This document shows, one piece after another, positions 18,035 through 27,889 of a stretch of 64,000 nt of DNA (positions are counted from its first letter, which is position 1; every line of letters begins with the position of its first letter). Source of the stretch: Paenibacillus sp. JNUCC32 (lineage in GTDB: Bacteria > Bacillota > Bacilli > Paenibacillales > Paenibacillaceae). The notes under the pieces are model-generated. The model saw nothing but the letters and a program-made list of their open reading frames with translations. It ran no database searches and was not told where the DNA came from. Position numbers and translations under genes: made by a program. The DNA lies in assembly GCF_014863545.1 (NCBI RefSeq), contig NZ_CP062260.1:4535001-4599000 (forward strand). The letters run 5' to 3'.

Positions 18035-19741
18035 TTATTTTCCGGCATCCAATGCCTTTTGATAGATTTCCAGGTACTGGTTCAGCTGCATGCCATCCAG
18101 CCCTTTCACATATGCATCCCATTCTTTGTTAATATCTTTGGAGCCTGTAATAAACTGGGCCATATTGGATTTCACGTAGTCGACAAGCGTTGTCTTGATC
18201 TGAGCTACGAGCTCGGCATCTTCAAGCGCTATGAACAATCCCGATGGATATTGCTCCTTGGATTGATACGGTTCATATTCCTCGGAGACTTTATTCAGAC
18301 GGGTACCGTATCCATCGGGAGCGAGCGGATCCTGAGGAGCTGTCCAGGACGCACGATAAGCGTAGGTTCTCAGTGATGGACCGATCTGCTCCCAACCGTC
18401 ATTATGCGTCGGCTTTTTGTCGGGGATAGGAATAGCCGTATATTTAGCCTGCTTTCCATCCATACCCTTTTCTCCGGATTCAGCTTTCTTCCAACCTTTG
18501 CCTTCAGGGCCATATTCCTGCAACACGATCGCTTCTTCCGTATACAGATAATCCGCTAACCGGATGGCGGCAATCTGCTGCTCTTTCGTCGCTTTATTCG
18601 TAATCGCAAATTGCGAGACACCGATTCCCGCAAAATTCAGCGTCTGCTGCACACCATTCGGGCCTTTCAGCGGCGGCAGGGCAACATAATCTTTATGACG
18701 CGGCGCCTTATCATCCATGCTGTAAGCATAACTGATTAAAGCAGTTGATAACGTACCCATAATATTGTCCGGTTCCCGGTTGGCCATTTGCTGAACCGCA
18801 TCGGCATTCTGGGTAAAGGCTGCGGGATCAATTAATCCCTCTTTGTACAATTGATTCAGATAAAGAAGGCCTTGCTTCCACTCTTCTTTGTTTGCCGTAA
18901 AATCAACTTTGCCATCCATGACGCGGAGGAACGTACCCGAACCCTTGTCGACGTAGTCATCAAGGATAAACGAGTTCATCAGGAAGGCGGAGACGTTGCC
19001 TGCCCACATTTCATCCGAGCCTGTCAGCGGGATTTCATCTTGTTTGCCGTTGCCGTTCGGATCCTTCTCTTTGAACGCTTTCAGCACAGTATAAAATTCG
19101 TCAGTGGTCGTTGGAACAGGCAGTCCCACTTGATCGAGCCATTTTTTATTGATCCACATTTTGAGCGCATTGTCACAATGGTAGCATTCATTGACCTGCG
19201 GCAATGCATAGATGTTGCCGTCCGGAGTCGTGATGGAGGCTTTCATGTAAGGGATATCCTCCATCGCTTTCTTGATATTGGGTGCATATTGGTCTATCAA
19301 ATCATTCAGAGGGATAAACACGCCCTGCGACCCATACTTCATCTGCTCTTCCTTGGTCAAATTCGCTTGGAGAATGACTTCAGGATAATCGCCACCGGCC
19401 AGCATGAGCTGCTTGCGGTCGTTCAAAGCATTCTCAGGTACTAGGTCCCAAGCGATATTGATGTTCGTCTTCTCTTCAAGATGTTTGGTAAATAGGTTGG
19501 TATCCATGTTTTCGATTGACGCAAACTGAGGCGCGAACATTTTAATGGTCATCGGCTCCTTCACGATCGGATAGGAACCAACGGCATTAAATAAATCTTC
19601 ATTGGCAGCACCGTTGTCGGCCGTCTTGCCATTTGACTGATTGCCGGAATTGGTTCCGCCGCAGGCACTAAGCAGCAGCACGCAAGCCATTAGGCAGCTA
19701 ATGATACCTAGCCAGTTTTTCTTCTTCATGCTCTTTTCCAT
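18035..19741 (-). CDS. Extracellular solute-binding lipoprotein (LplA/YtcQ type)
   Basis: A 568-residue sugar ABC transporter binding protein. The lipoprotein signal MKKKNWLGIISCLMACVLL ends in a LLSACGG lipobox, so it is anchored outside the membrane. The body has the type-I carbohydrate-binding layout (YPEVILQ, DPNGNGKQDEIPLT, LADYLYTEEA). GGGGGG lies 8 bases before the chosen ATG. It is followed by the fucosidase and preceded by two permease genes. No ATPase gene is present, which is normal for this group because a shared MsmX-type ATPase serves several transporters. The ligand is probably a fucosylated oligosaccharide, by context only. Confidence 0.9.
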   Translation of the reverse strand: MEKSMKKKNWLGIISCLMACVLLLSACGGTNSGNQSNGKTADNGAANEDLFNAVGSYPIVKEPMTIKMFAPQFASIENMDTNLFTKHLEEKTNINIAWDLVPENALNDRKQLMLAGGDYPEVILQANLTKEEQMKYGSQGVFIPLNDLIDQYAPNIKKAMEDIPYMKASITTPDGNIYALPQVNECYHCDNALKMWINKKWLDQVGLPVPTTTDEFYTVLKAFKEKDPNGNGKQDEIPLTGSDEMWAGNVSAFLMNSFILDDYVDKGSGTFLRVMDGKVDFTANKEEWKQGLLYLNQLYKEGLIDPAAFTQNADAVQQMANREPDNIMGTLSTALISYAYSMDDKAPRHKDYVALPPLKGPNGVQQTLNFAGIGVSQFAITNKATKEQQIAAIRLADYLYTEEAIVLQEYGPEGKGWKKAESGEKGMDGKQAKYTAIPIPDKKPTHNDGWEQIGPSLRTYAYRASWTAPQDPLAPDGYGTRLNKVSEEYEPYQSKEQYPSGLFIALEDAELVAQIKTTLVDYVKSNMAQFITGSKDINKEWDAYVKGLDGMQLNQYLEIYQKALDAGK

Positions 19742-19874
19742 CGAATATACCCCCCGTTTATCATCCGTATTTCGGGCATTTGGCCCTTTCCTATGCTTTT
19801 GCCTCCACCAGCTTTTGCCGTATCTGAATAATGTACGGCCTCACCTCCTTGAAACCATTATCGCTCTGTCATGA

Positions 19875-20774
19875 TCAGCCCTTTAGCGAGCCGATCATGA
19901 CGCCTTTGACAAAATGTTTCTGGACGAAAGGATATATGATAAGCACAGGCAAGCTGGCAACAACGATCAAGGAATATTTCAGCAAATCCTTGAGCCCCTG
20001 CTGCGCCTGCATCTGGCTCACATCCGCCATCATGGAAGCATCGACTGAATTCAGAATTAGAATGTTTCTGAGAATGATTTGAAGCGGGAACAAGTCAGGA
20101 CTCCTTAAGAAGATCAGTGCATCAAAATAAGCATTCCAATGCCCGACTGCATACATCAAGGTCATGACCGCAATAATGGGTTTGGACAGCGGCAGGACAA
20201 TGCTGAATATGAACCGGATGTCACTGCATCCGTCCAGCTCCGCGGCTTCCGCCAATTCATCGGGTATCGTGGTTTGGAAAAACGTCCTTGCAACGATAAC
20301 CTGGAATACCCCCAGTGCCCCCGGTAAAATCATGGCCCACCGCGTATCCAGCAGATGGAGATTCTTAACGACGAGGTAATAAGGAATCAGTCCTCCTTCG
20401 AACATCATCGTGATCACCAGCAGAACCATGAAGAAATTGCGGCCGTAAAGCGACTTCTTCGCCAGCGGATAAGCCAGCATAATCGTGAGCGTTACATTGA
20501 TGAGGGTGCCGACAACGGTATAAAAGAGGGAATTCAGATAGCCGACGCCAATCTGCGGATTATTGAATACCGCCTTGTAGCCGTCCAGCGTAAAATCTAC
20601 GGGAAACAGCCAAACCTTCCCCGATGTAACCGCCTGAGGCGAGCTGAAGGACGAGCTTACGATGTAGATTAATGGTACAGCTACGGCAATAAGAACCAGG
20701 GTCAAGAACAGATAGATCAAGAACATGAATAGGCGGTCGCCTTTCGATTCACGTATAGCGGCTTTTTTGAACAT
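19875..20774 (-). CDS. Carbohydrate ABC transporter permease (LplC/YtcP type)
   Basis: A 299-residue inner-membrane permease with six predicted spans. The ATPase-coupling loop is ELAEAAELDGCSDIRFIFSIVLP, in two parts ELAEAAELDGCSD and FIFSIVLPLSKP (residues about 195-220). The C-terminal KHFVKGVMIGSLKG is the standard ending of this family. It pairs with the permease upstream to form the channel fed by the adjacent binding protein. It is 54 bases downstream of that permease gene, so they are one operon. Confidence 0.93.
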   Translation of the reverse strand: MFKKAAIRESKGDRLFMFLIYLFLTLVLIAVAVPLIYIVSSSFSSPQAVTSGKVWLFPVDFTLDGYKAVFNNPQIGVGYLNSLFYTVVGTLINVTLTIMLAYPLAKKSLYGRNFFMVLLVITMMFEGGLIPYYLVVKNLHLLDTRWAMILPGALGVFQVIVARTFFQTTIPDELAEAAELDGCSDIRFIFSIVLPLSKPIIAVMTLMYAVGHWNAYFDALIFLRSPDLFPLQIILRNILILNSVDASMMADVSQMQAQQGLKDLLKYSLIVVASLPVLIIYPFVQKHFVKGVMIGSLKG

Positions 20775-20828
20775 AGGGTCTCCTCTCTTTCCAAAGTTGC
20801 TATTGTTTACTGGCTGCGTAGAACAGGC

Positions 20829-21824
20829 CTACCACAAGCTGCTGTTCGACAGCTTTCTGGCGATGTAATTGACGGACACCAGCAGAATAAGATTGATGAC
20901 CGAGTTGAAGAGACCGATCGCCGTTGAGAAGCTGAAGCTGGAGCCCAGCAAACCAACCTTGTACACATAAGTGGATATGACTTCCGACGTGCTTAAATTA
21001 AGCGGATTTTGCATCAGGTATATTTTTTCAAATCCTAGTTTCATGATGTTGCCCAGATTGAGAATGAGCAGAATGACCGATACGGGAATAAGGCTTGGTA
21101 TATCGATGTTCAGAATCTTCTGGATGCGGGACGCGCCATCTACCTTGGCTGATTCGTACAGCTCCGGGTTAACGCCGGACAGTGCTGCGATGTAAATAAT
21201 CGCTCCGTAACCTGTAAATTGCCAAACATCGGACCAGACGTAAATGGACTTAAACAGGCCCGGTATACCCATAAAATTCGTATTGCTCATACCTAACATC
21301 TCGAAAAATTTACTGATCATCCCCACATTTGGCGTCAAGTTGACGATAATGATCGAAACCATGATCACCGTAGATATGAAATAAGGGGCATATGAAACCA
21401 TCTGTACCGTCTTCTTGAATAGGCCGTTGCGGATTTCATTCAGCGCGAGTGCCAGCAGGATCGGTGCGGGAAAGCCTACGATCAATCCGTAGAAGCTAAT
21501 GCCAAGCGTATTCTTAATGTAGAGCCAGAAGTTCGGCGAATCGAAGAACTGGCGAAAATATTTCAGCCCGACCCAGTCGCTGCCCCAGATTCCCTGGATG
21601 ACGTTATAATTCTTGAATGCGATTACAATACCGGCCATCGGTATGTATTTGAAAATAATCAAATAAAGAACGGGTAACAAGAGAACGAGATACAGCTGCC
21701 AATGACGCTTAATTTGTTTTCCTCTGGACCTTCCTTTCTTCACTTCTGGCAGCGCTTTCAATATTATGGGAGGTTTCGGTTCCAGGCTTGGTTCGGTTTG
21801 AAGCCTAGCGTTCAGTCTCGGCAT
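20829..21824 (-). CDS. Carbohydrate ABC transporter permease (LplB type)
   Basis: A 331-residue permease. A basic N-terminus is followed by LYLVLLLPVLYLIIFKYIPMAG as the first span (residues about 43-65, cited in part). The coupling loop ELYESAKVDGASRIQKI matches the EAA-type contact site for the ATPase. I use ATG 21824 (MPRLNARL), since AAAGGAG lies 9 bases upstream; a longer in-frame extension has no ribosome site. It begins the transport operon and lies downstream of the AraC-type regulator gene, from which a terminator separates it. Confidence 0.92.
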   Translation of the reverse strand: MPRLNARLQTEPSLEPKPPIILKALPEVKKGRSRGKQIKRHWQLYLVLLLPVLYLIIFKYIPMAGIVIAFKNYNVIQGIWGSDWVGLKYFRQFFDSPNFWLYIKNTLGISFYGLIVGFPAPILLALALNEIRNGLFKKTVQMVSYAPYFISTVIMVSIIIVNLTPNVGMISKFFEMLGMSNTNFMGIPGLFKSIYVWSDVWQFTGYGAIIYIAALSGVNPELYESAKVDGASRIQKILNIDIPSLIPVSVILLILNLGNIMKLGFEKIYLMQNPLNLSTSEVISTYVYKVGLLGSSFSFSTAIGLFNSVINLILLVSVNYIARKLSNSSLW

Positions 21825-22015
21825 GCGGGTTAGCTCCTTTCGTCCATTCCTACTTTCAGGTCCTTGCGATGTAAACCGAGTGTACACAACAATGTCATCC
21901 GGCAACAAGAAACAAAAATAAAAACGACTAACCATTTTCGCCTGGGCCTCCTCATAGAAAGCGAATCAGGGTTCATTCCAGGCGGACGGAACGCCTTAAC
22001 AACGGGTTCGTTCTC

Positions 22016-22050
22016 AATCAAAAAAGGCAGCGATCCATGATCGCCGCCTT
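22016..22050 (-). terminator. Terminator of the AraC-type regulator gene
   Basis: AAGGC-GG-CGATC pairs with GATCG-CT-GCCTT around an ATG loop and is followed by TTTTTTG on the minus strand. It overlaps the last codons of the regulator, separating it from the transport operon. Confidence 0.75.
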
Positions 22051-24313
22051 AACCGTTTTCTACTGCTGAATCATTTTCTCCCCGTTCCTTGGCCTTCCGG
22101 TCATTCCTGTATTCGCCCGGGGTAACTCCAGCCGTCCTCTTGAAAACACGGGTAAACGAAATAGCATGAGCATATCCGACCCGCTCTGCGATCTCCTGCA
22201 CGGAATAATCGGTTTCCGTCAGCAGCCGCTTCGCTTCCTTCATACGGATATCAATCAGGAAATCAACGAACCTTTGTCCGGTATTTTCCTTAAACAATTT
22301 GCTCACATATTTGGCGTTCAGCTGATACCGATCGCCCAGCATTTCAAGGGACAGATCCGGATTCGCATAGTCACGCTCAATTAAATCGCATATGTTTCTA
22401 ATGATGCTGGAGTATTGATTGTCATTATGAATCTGCTTCATCTGTTCATAATGCTCCGTCAGCACTTGTTTAATTTCCTGTCTCAACTGTTCCAGGGAAT
22501 GGGAATTATCTACCTTAACCGTCAGCTTCGGCAATCCCTCCTGTATCCACTTGTTGTAAATTTCCTTGCCGAGTCCCGACATTTCGCGGCCGATGTAATA
22601 AACCAGATAATTCATCAGGCTGAATATTTCATCATTGGTCAAGAAGCTGTTCTTCAGCTGTTCAAACCATTGATCGTAATCCTCGCTCCACTGCTCCTTC
22701 TGCATTCTGAAGGACTGGATGATTGCACGAATCTCACCTAAATGCGTATAAACCTCGACAATGCCATGGCCCGAAATATCCTCGCTGCGGATCAAACGAT
22801 TCTCACCGAGCACGATTTTATACTTTAAGGCTTGCATCGCATCTTTATAGGATTGCGGAATATCGCCAATCTGATCCGTCGACCGACCCATTCCCATCGT
22901 AATGGTAAATTTCAAGTTTTGGTGCGTCCATGCCAGGATTTGTTCCGCAATCGGAACCAGTACGGCCTCCTCGAACTTGTCCTGATCCCGTTCTTCAAAC
23001 AGAATAATGGACAGGTTGGAAGGTGATGTCCATTCCGACCACAGCCGGCAGTCCCATTTCGAAGCGATCTCATCCACGACCGTCCGCAGAGTGAATTTAA
23101 GCAGATCTTGATCGGTCTTGGAATAATCCCGACAGAAATCCCCGTACTTATCAATCTCCAGGATGAGCATACGATATCGATCCAGTGGCAGCGGCAAATT
23201 CAGTCGAGCCGCTTCAGACTTCCATTCGGATACAGATAGAGGCGAGTCCCCTTCGATCAGCTGGCGGAACATAAACCGGGTCCTGACATGGAGATCCTCC
23301 CGGTATTTCTCCTGATATTCCTTGGATTGTTCCAGTATGTTGTCAAAGGCGGATTCGATAAATGCGAATTCATCCAGCTTCCCCTTACGTCGGCTACTGC
23401 TCACCACCGGAAGCGAATAGCTGCTGAAACGGGCAGCGATCTCCTCAATTGGCTTGGAATTTCGCCTGGAAACATAAATCATCCATAAGAAACCGATGGC
23501 AATCATGCCAAGACCTATGATAAACCAAAGATTATAGAGATAAGAGACAGCGCTTACAAAACCATTGTTCAACAAACCGCTTCCATAGTTCCAATTCGTA
23601 TAGCTTGATACATACTGGGAATTGACTTGGGATGGCGGACGATCCGCTTTGGTGCCGAACAAATGATTTCCGGAGGTATCCTGAACCTGAATGAAGCTCA
23701 TGTTGGAATCCAGCATCTCTTCGGTAAGCTTGTTCAAGGATTCCGTGCTCACATTGACAACGATCATGCCTAAGTCGTTTTTCATGTAAGGCGATCCTCT
23801 GACCAGGCTGACCACCTGCTTGCCGCCCTTCATTTTAAATTGTTCGAAATTTCTCGCGCCTGTCCATTTCGGCGTTTTCGATACTTGATATTGTTCAATA
23901 AATTCATGGTCCGGATATGTACTTACGTATCCATTCGTGGCATTGCTGAGCACATAGCCGTCCGAATTCCTCACCAGATAAATCGAATCGATCAAGGGAT
24001 AATAATTAATAATCTCCTTGAGCTTCTGAACAGCTTGAATATTAATATAGGGATCGCCAACGGCAGATGATTTGAAAAAATCATTCAAAGCCTTGCTGTT
24101 GATGCTTTCGAGGACGATCATATTGTCGATCACCTTCAGGGATGTGTCCACCATGCGCATCGCTTGCAAGGAAAGCGACTTATTGGCATTAAGCGCCTCC
24201 CGTCGGCTCTGTTCGCTGAACAGCTGGAAGAAAACAAAAAATATAAAGGTAATCACAATGACAAAAATAGGCATATAGGAGAGCAATAGACGCTTGTACC
24301 AGGATCTCTGCAT
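22049..24313 (-). CDS. Membrane-bound AraC-family regulator with Cache-type sensor
   Basis: A 754-residue regulator. The first span is about residues 11-32, then an extracytoplasmic Cache-like sensor (about 35-262) and a second span about 266-286. A cytoplasmic linker leads to a C-terminal AraC DNA-binding domain (about 650-745) with two helix-turn-helix units, LSLEMLGDRYQLNAKYVSKL and YSVQEIAERVGYAHAISFTR. Proteins of this build sit beside LplABC-type loci in Paenibacillus and respond directly to an outside sugar without a separate kinase. The ATG at 24313 has GGGAGG 7 bases upstream. It probably controls the downstream transport and fucosidase operon. Confidence 0.88.
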   Translation of the reverse strand: MQRSWYKRLLLSYMPIFVIVITFIFFVFFQLFSEQSRREALNANKSLSLQAMRMVDTSLKVIDNMIVLESINSKALNDFFKSSAVGDPYINIQAVQKLKEIINYYPLIDSIYLVRNSDGYVLSNATNGYVSTYPDHEFIEQYQVSKTPKWTGARNFEQFKMKGGKQVVSLVRGSPYMKNDLGMIVVNVSTESLNKLTEEMLDSNMSFIQVQDTSGNHLFGTKADRPPSQVNSQYVSSYTNWNYGSGLLNNGFVSAVSYLYNLWFIIGLGMIAIGFLWMIYVSRRNSKPIEEIAARFSSYSLPVVSSSRRKGKLDEFAFIESAFDNILEQSKEYQEKYREDLHVRTRFMFRQLIEGDSPLSVSEWKSEAARLNLPLPLDRYRMLILEIDKYGDFCRDYSKTDQDLLKFTLRTVVDEIASKWDCRLWSEWTSPSNLSIILFEERDQDKFEEAVLVPIAEQILAWTHQNLKFTITMGMGRSTDQIGDIPQSYKDAMQALKYKIVLGENRLIRSEDISGHGIVEVYTHLGEIRAIIQSFRMQKEQWSEDYDQWFEQLKNSFLTNDEIFSLMNYLVYYIGREMSGLGKEIYNKWIQEGLPKLTVKVDNSHSLEQLRQEIKQVLTEHYEQMKQIHNDNQYSSIIRNICDLIERDYANPDLSLEMLGDRYQLNAKYVSKLFKENTGQRFVDFLIDIRMKEAKRLLTETDYSVQEIAERVGYAHAISFTRVFKRTAGVTPGEYRNDRKAKERGENDSAVENG

Positions 24314-24418
24314 GATCAACCCTCCCACCGTTTTTTCACAAATTTTTAATTATTATAACTTAAAAAGCGCCTTTTGGGTTATAGTTCTCCATAGTCATAA
24401 CGATGCGCCCATACCTAA

Positions 24419-24449
24419 ACAAAAAAAGAAGCGGGATAATGCCCGCTCC
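24419..24449 (-). terminator. Terminator of the oxidoreductase operon
   Basis: GAGCGGG / CCCGCTTC hairpin followed by seven T on the minus strand, about 35 bases past the stop. Confidence 0.9.
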
Positions 24450-24483
24450 GTTGTTGTAAACCTAGTATGCTGAATTGAATATT

Positions 24484-26781
24484 TTATAGCAGCGGGTTCT
24501 CGTGTTTCGCTTTCAGAATCGACCAGCGCCGCTCCACTTCTTTTTCAAATTCGCCCAGCATTTCTTTGTTTTCTTCCTTGAGCAGATGTCTTGATTTGCC
24601 CATGTATTTCAGCCAGTCGCTGAGCGGCACCTGTTTTTTCTTCGCTTCAGGATCGTACGTAATGTTCGTTTCTCCCTGCTCCACTTCATACAGTGGGAAG
24701 AAGTTTGAATTCACGGCCGCGCGGACGATGTTCTCCCCATCCTTGTCGCTCGATTTCCAGTTCAGCGGGCAAGTGATCAGCAGCTTGCCGTAGACGGTAC
24801 CTACATTCTGGGCGTACCACTGCGCTTTTGCCGCCTTTTTCACAAGATCCTGCGGGAATGCTTCCGTCCCCGTGAATACGTACGGAATATGCGCCGCTGC
24901 CATCATTTGCACCGTATCTTTGTGATGGAACGCTTTGCCCTGCTGCTGTTTGCCGACACCGGACGTACTGGTCATGTGTCCTAAAGGCGTAGAGTACGAA
25001 AGCTGTGCACCGGTGTTCATATAGCCTTCATTATCATATTCCAGAATGATCAGTTTATGGCCCCGCAGCGCCGTCCCGATGGCCGAGCCCATCCCGATGT
25101 CCATGCCGCCGTCGCCGGTCACCATCACAAAAGTGAAATCCTCGGGAACTTCGATTTCCCCGCGGCGTTTCTTCTCAAGGAACGCCTCTACCGTGCCGGA
25201 TAAAGTAGCCGGTCCGTTCTGGAACAAATTATGAATGAAGCTCTGCTTATGCGAGTTATACGGATAACCCGTTGTTGTGATATAAGCGCAGCCGGTATGG
25301 AATAGAGTAACGACATTGCCTTCAATCCCTTTGAAAAAGAGCTCCAGCGCTGGGAAAATACCGCAGCCCGGGCAAGCTCCGTGACCGGAAGCAAACCGTT
25401 TCGGTTTCGCGGCAAGCGCCCGAATCGGCGGCACTTTAACGGATAGTTTACTTGTCTCTGTATCCACCTTTACATTGATCAGGCCAGATTTAAAGCTGTC
25501 TCCATTCATCGGGGCAATGACCGGCTGCAGTCTTTGCTCCTCAGCTCCTGGTGTTTGGCTGTAATAATCAAACGGCACTTTGGCATAACCGAGCTCCATG
25601 GCCTCGATCGTCAAGGCAAAAAAAGCTTCCGCGTCATCCGCATAATAGTCTTTCCCGCCAAGTCCAAATATGCGGGACAGCACAATCGGCTGCGGACCAC
25701 GGATTTCCTGCAGGGCCGCTTTGACCTCATGGGTCAGATTGGCCCCGTGCGCACCGTAAGAATCGGCACGTTCGCCAACCAGCAGCGCTTTGACACCTGT
25801 CAATGCCTCGCGGATTTCTCTTGCCGGGAACGGCCGGAGAATATTCGGGCTGATTATGCCCGCTTTCATTCCTTTCGCCCGCAGTCGGTCCACGACGTCT
25901 TTGGAGGATTCGGCCGCCGAATTGAGGAGGAATAAAGCCACCTCTGCGTCTTCCATCCGGTACAGATCAAGCGGCGAATAGGATCTTCCGGACAAAGCCG
26001 CATATTCCTCTGCCACTTCCTTGAATACTTCCCCCGCACGGTACATGGCGTTTGACTGTTGGAAGTGGTTGTTCATCAAATCGTCGCCGTTCATATAAGC
26101 CCCAACAACGATCGGGTTGTTCTCGTCCAGCACATGTGGATATTCAGGCGCCTGTTCCCCTACAAACGCCTGAACGGTTTCCCGGTTCGTAAATATGTGT
26201 ACCCGGCGTTTCTGATGCGATGTAAAAAATCCGTCATAAGCTACAATGACCGGCAGGCGTACGTCTTCATGTTCAGCGATTCGCAGCGCCATGATATTCA
26301 TGTCATACACGGCCTGCGGTGAACGGGCGGTCAAAATCACCCAGCCGGTGTTCAGGCCGTAGTAAAGGTCCGAATGGTCACCGCGAATATCCAGCGGTCC
26401 GCTGACTGCACGCGTCACCAAATTCATGACCATCGGGAAACGTGTGCCCGCTTGCACAGGAAGCTGTTCGATCATATACAGGAAACCGTTCGCGCTGGTA
26501 GCATTGAACACCCGTGCTCCGGCTGCGGCCGCACCGTAGCAAATCCCCGCCGATCCATGTTCGCCGTCAGCTGGAATCAGCTTGATGTCATGTTCGCCGC
26601 GTGTACGCATCATATCAAGATATTGGGCGATTTCCGTAGATGGCGTAATCGGAAAATAACCCATCATGTGATAGTTAATCTGGGCAGCCGCCATGGCTGC
26701 CATTTCGTTGCCCGATTCGAAGACTTCCGTTTGAGCGGCCGCCAGCTTGTTCTCCGTTGTTTCTTGAATTTGCATATTCAT
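24484..26781 (-). CDS. 2-oxoacid:ferredoxin oxidoreductase, fused alpha-beta subunit
   Basis: A 765-residue protein of the pyruvate/2-oxoacid:ferredoxin oxidoreductase family, which oxidatively decarboxylates a 2-oxoacid to acyl-CoA and reduces ferredoxin. Residues about 10-430 are the alpha part (INYHMMGYFPITPSTEIAQY). From about 470 the beta part follows, with CPGCG, HTGC and the thiamine-diphosphate motif GDGGMDIGMGSAI ... DNEGYMNTG. The ATG at 26781 has GGAGGG upstream and overlaps the stop of the gamma-delta gene as ATGA, so the two are coupled. A longer frame upstream has no support. The promoter region carries an Fnr-type box, so expression is expected without oxygen. Confidence 0.9.
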   Translation of the reverse strand: MNMQIQETTENKLAAAQTEVFESGNEMAAMAAAQINYHMMGYFPITPSTEIAQYLDMMRTRGEHDIKLIPADGEHGSAGICYGAAAAGARVFNATSANGFLYMIEQLPVQAGTRFPMVMNLVTRAVSGPLDIRGDHSDLYYGLNTGWVILTARSPQAVYDMNIMALRIAEHEDVRLPVIVAYDGFFTSHQKRRVHIFTNRETVQAFVGEQAPEYPHVLDENNPIVVGAYMNGDDLMNNHFQQSNAMYRAGEVFKEVAEEYAALSGRSYSPLDLYRMEDAEVALFLLNSAAESSKDVVDRLRAKGMKAGIISPNILRPFPAREIREALTGVKALLVGERADSYGAHGANLTHEVKAALQEIRGPQPIVLSRIFGLGGKDYYADDAEAFFALTIEAMELGYAKVPFDYYSQTPGAEEQRLQPVIAPMNGDSFKSGLINVKVDTETSKLSVKVPPIRALAAKPKRFASGHGACPGCGIFPALELFFKGIEGNVVTLFHTGCAYITTTGYPYNSHKQSFIHNLFQNGPATLSGTVEAFLEKKRRGEIEVPEDFTFVMVTGDGGMDIGMGSAIGTALRGHKLIILEYDNEGYMNTGAQLSYSTPLGHMTSTSGVGKQQQGKAFHHKDTVQMMAAAHIPYVFTGTEAFPQDLVKKAAKAQWYAQNVGTVYGKLLITCPLNWKSSDKDGENIVRAAVNSNFFPLYEVEQGETNITYDPEAKKKQVPLSDWLKYMGKSRHLLKEENKEMLGEFEKEVERRWSILKAKHENPLL

Positions 26782-27800
26782 GATCTGACTCCCTCCGCTT
26801 TTAAATAGGGAAAAAATTGCGGCACACGGTGCTGCTCCGCATAATGCGGCTCTTCTAACATGGCAGCCAAAGCGGTGGTCGGACAAGCTTCGATACACTT
26901 CAAGCAGCCTTTGCAATACTGATAATCGATACCTTTCATAAACATCTGCATATTCCCGCGCTTATCCGGCTTCGTCTCCCACACGATGCAGAAATCCGGA
27001 CATACCGTATCGCAGGCGGCACAGTGAATGCAGTCCTCGATCTTGTACTCTGGCAAATATCCCTGCCGGGAGCCGCTAAGATCCTTCATGACACTGTTCG
27101 CCGTAACGTTCAGAATCCCGCCCAGCTCCTGCGTTTCATATCCAAGAATCGGCTGCGGTCTTGCGAAAGCGATTCGGTCTATTAGCTCTGATCCGTTTCC
27201 CAAGGAAAGGAACCGGACTTCGTTATATCCTCTGTCAAAGGTCCGCACATTCGCTTCCACGAGGTGGGGCAGCTTTTTCTCAAAGGTTGAACGGATCACC
27301 TGCCGCATATCGTCCGGGTTCAGGAAGCTGCAAATCCGGAACAATGCCCCCAGCATGGCCGTATTCACTTTGGTTTTTTCCTCAACGGAAATGTTCAGCG
27401 CATCAACGACGGCCAGCGTTCCCTGGGTCATGTTCAGATCAACGGCCACTTCGGAAATGTCTCGCGCCGTATTCACAAGCACCGTTCCATCAGGCTGTAA
27501 TCCGCTTATGACATCGATCGTCTTATACAATGCTTCATGAAATACGCCGACGACATGCGGCTGCTCAATGGGACTGTGATCGCGGATTTCCACCTGGGGA
27601 TCGCAGAACCTTACGAAACTCTTCACCGGCGACCCTTTTTTCTCCGAACCATAGCTGGAAAAATTCGAACCGTTAAGTCCGGAGCCGGTAACCCCGGCTT
27701 CCGCCAGCATTTTGCCGGCCAGATTGGCGCCAAGCCCGCCGATGGATTCGAGACGGATCTCGAAAAATCCCAGTTCATTCTTTTGAGGCAAAATCGACAT
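26778..27800 (-). CDS. 2-oxoacid:ferredoxin oxidoreductase, fused gamma-delta subunit
   Basis: A 340-residue protein. Residues about 1-190 form the gamma domain (IRLESIGGLGANLAGKML is the nucleotide/CoA-site glycine loop). The delta part carries two [4Fe-4S] motifs, CIHCAACDTVCP and CKGCLKCIEACP, for electron transfer to ferredoxin. It is the first gene of the two-gene operon and is divergent from hcp. A GAGGAGAG site precedes the ATG. A -10 element TAAACT at 27836-27841 and an Fnr-type box centred at 27870.5 fit its promoter. The exact 2-oxoacid (pyruvate or a branched-chain or 2-oxoglutarate type) cannot be read from sequence alone. Confidence 0.9.
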   Translation of the reverse strand: MSILPQKNELGFFEIRLESIGGLGANLAGKMLAEAGVTGSGLNGSNFSSYGSEKKGSPVKSFVRFCDPQVEIRDHSPIEQPHVVGVFHEALYKTIDVISGLQPDGTVLVNTARDISEVAVDLNMTQGTLAVVDALNISVEEKTKVNTAMLGALFRICSFLNPDDMRQVIRSTFEKKLPHLVEANVRTFDRGYNEVRFLSLGNGSELIDRIAFARPQPILGYETQELGGILNVTANSVMKDLSGSRQGYLPEYKIEDCIHCAACDTVCPDFCIVWETKPDKRGNMQMFMKGIDYQYCKGCLKCIEACPTTALAAMLEEPHYAEQHRVPQFFPYLKAEGVRS

Positions 27801-27835
27801 GTTCTCTCCTCATTTCTTCTTAGGTCATTAATTCC

Positions 27836-27878
27836 AGTTTAAAAGAAGAAACGGACCGGGTTTGTGATTAAACTCACT
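27836..27878 (-). promoter_or_regulatory. Fnr-type box and promoter of the oxidoreductase operon
   Basis: TGTGATTAAACTCACT (27863-27878) fits TGTGA-N6-TCACA with one mismatch. Reading leftwards, TAAACT (27841-27836) is a plausible -10, giving a start near 27829 and placing the box centre (27870.5) at -41.5, the classical activator position. No good -35 hexamer is present, as expected for an activator-dependent promoter. Confidence 0.65.
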
Positions 27879-27889
27879 ACTCAAGAAAT

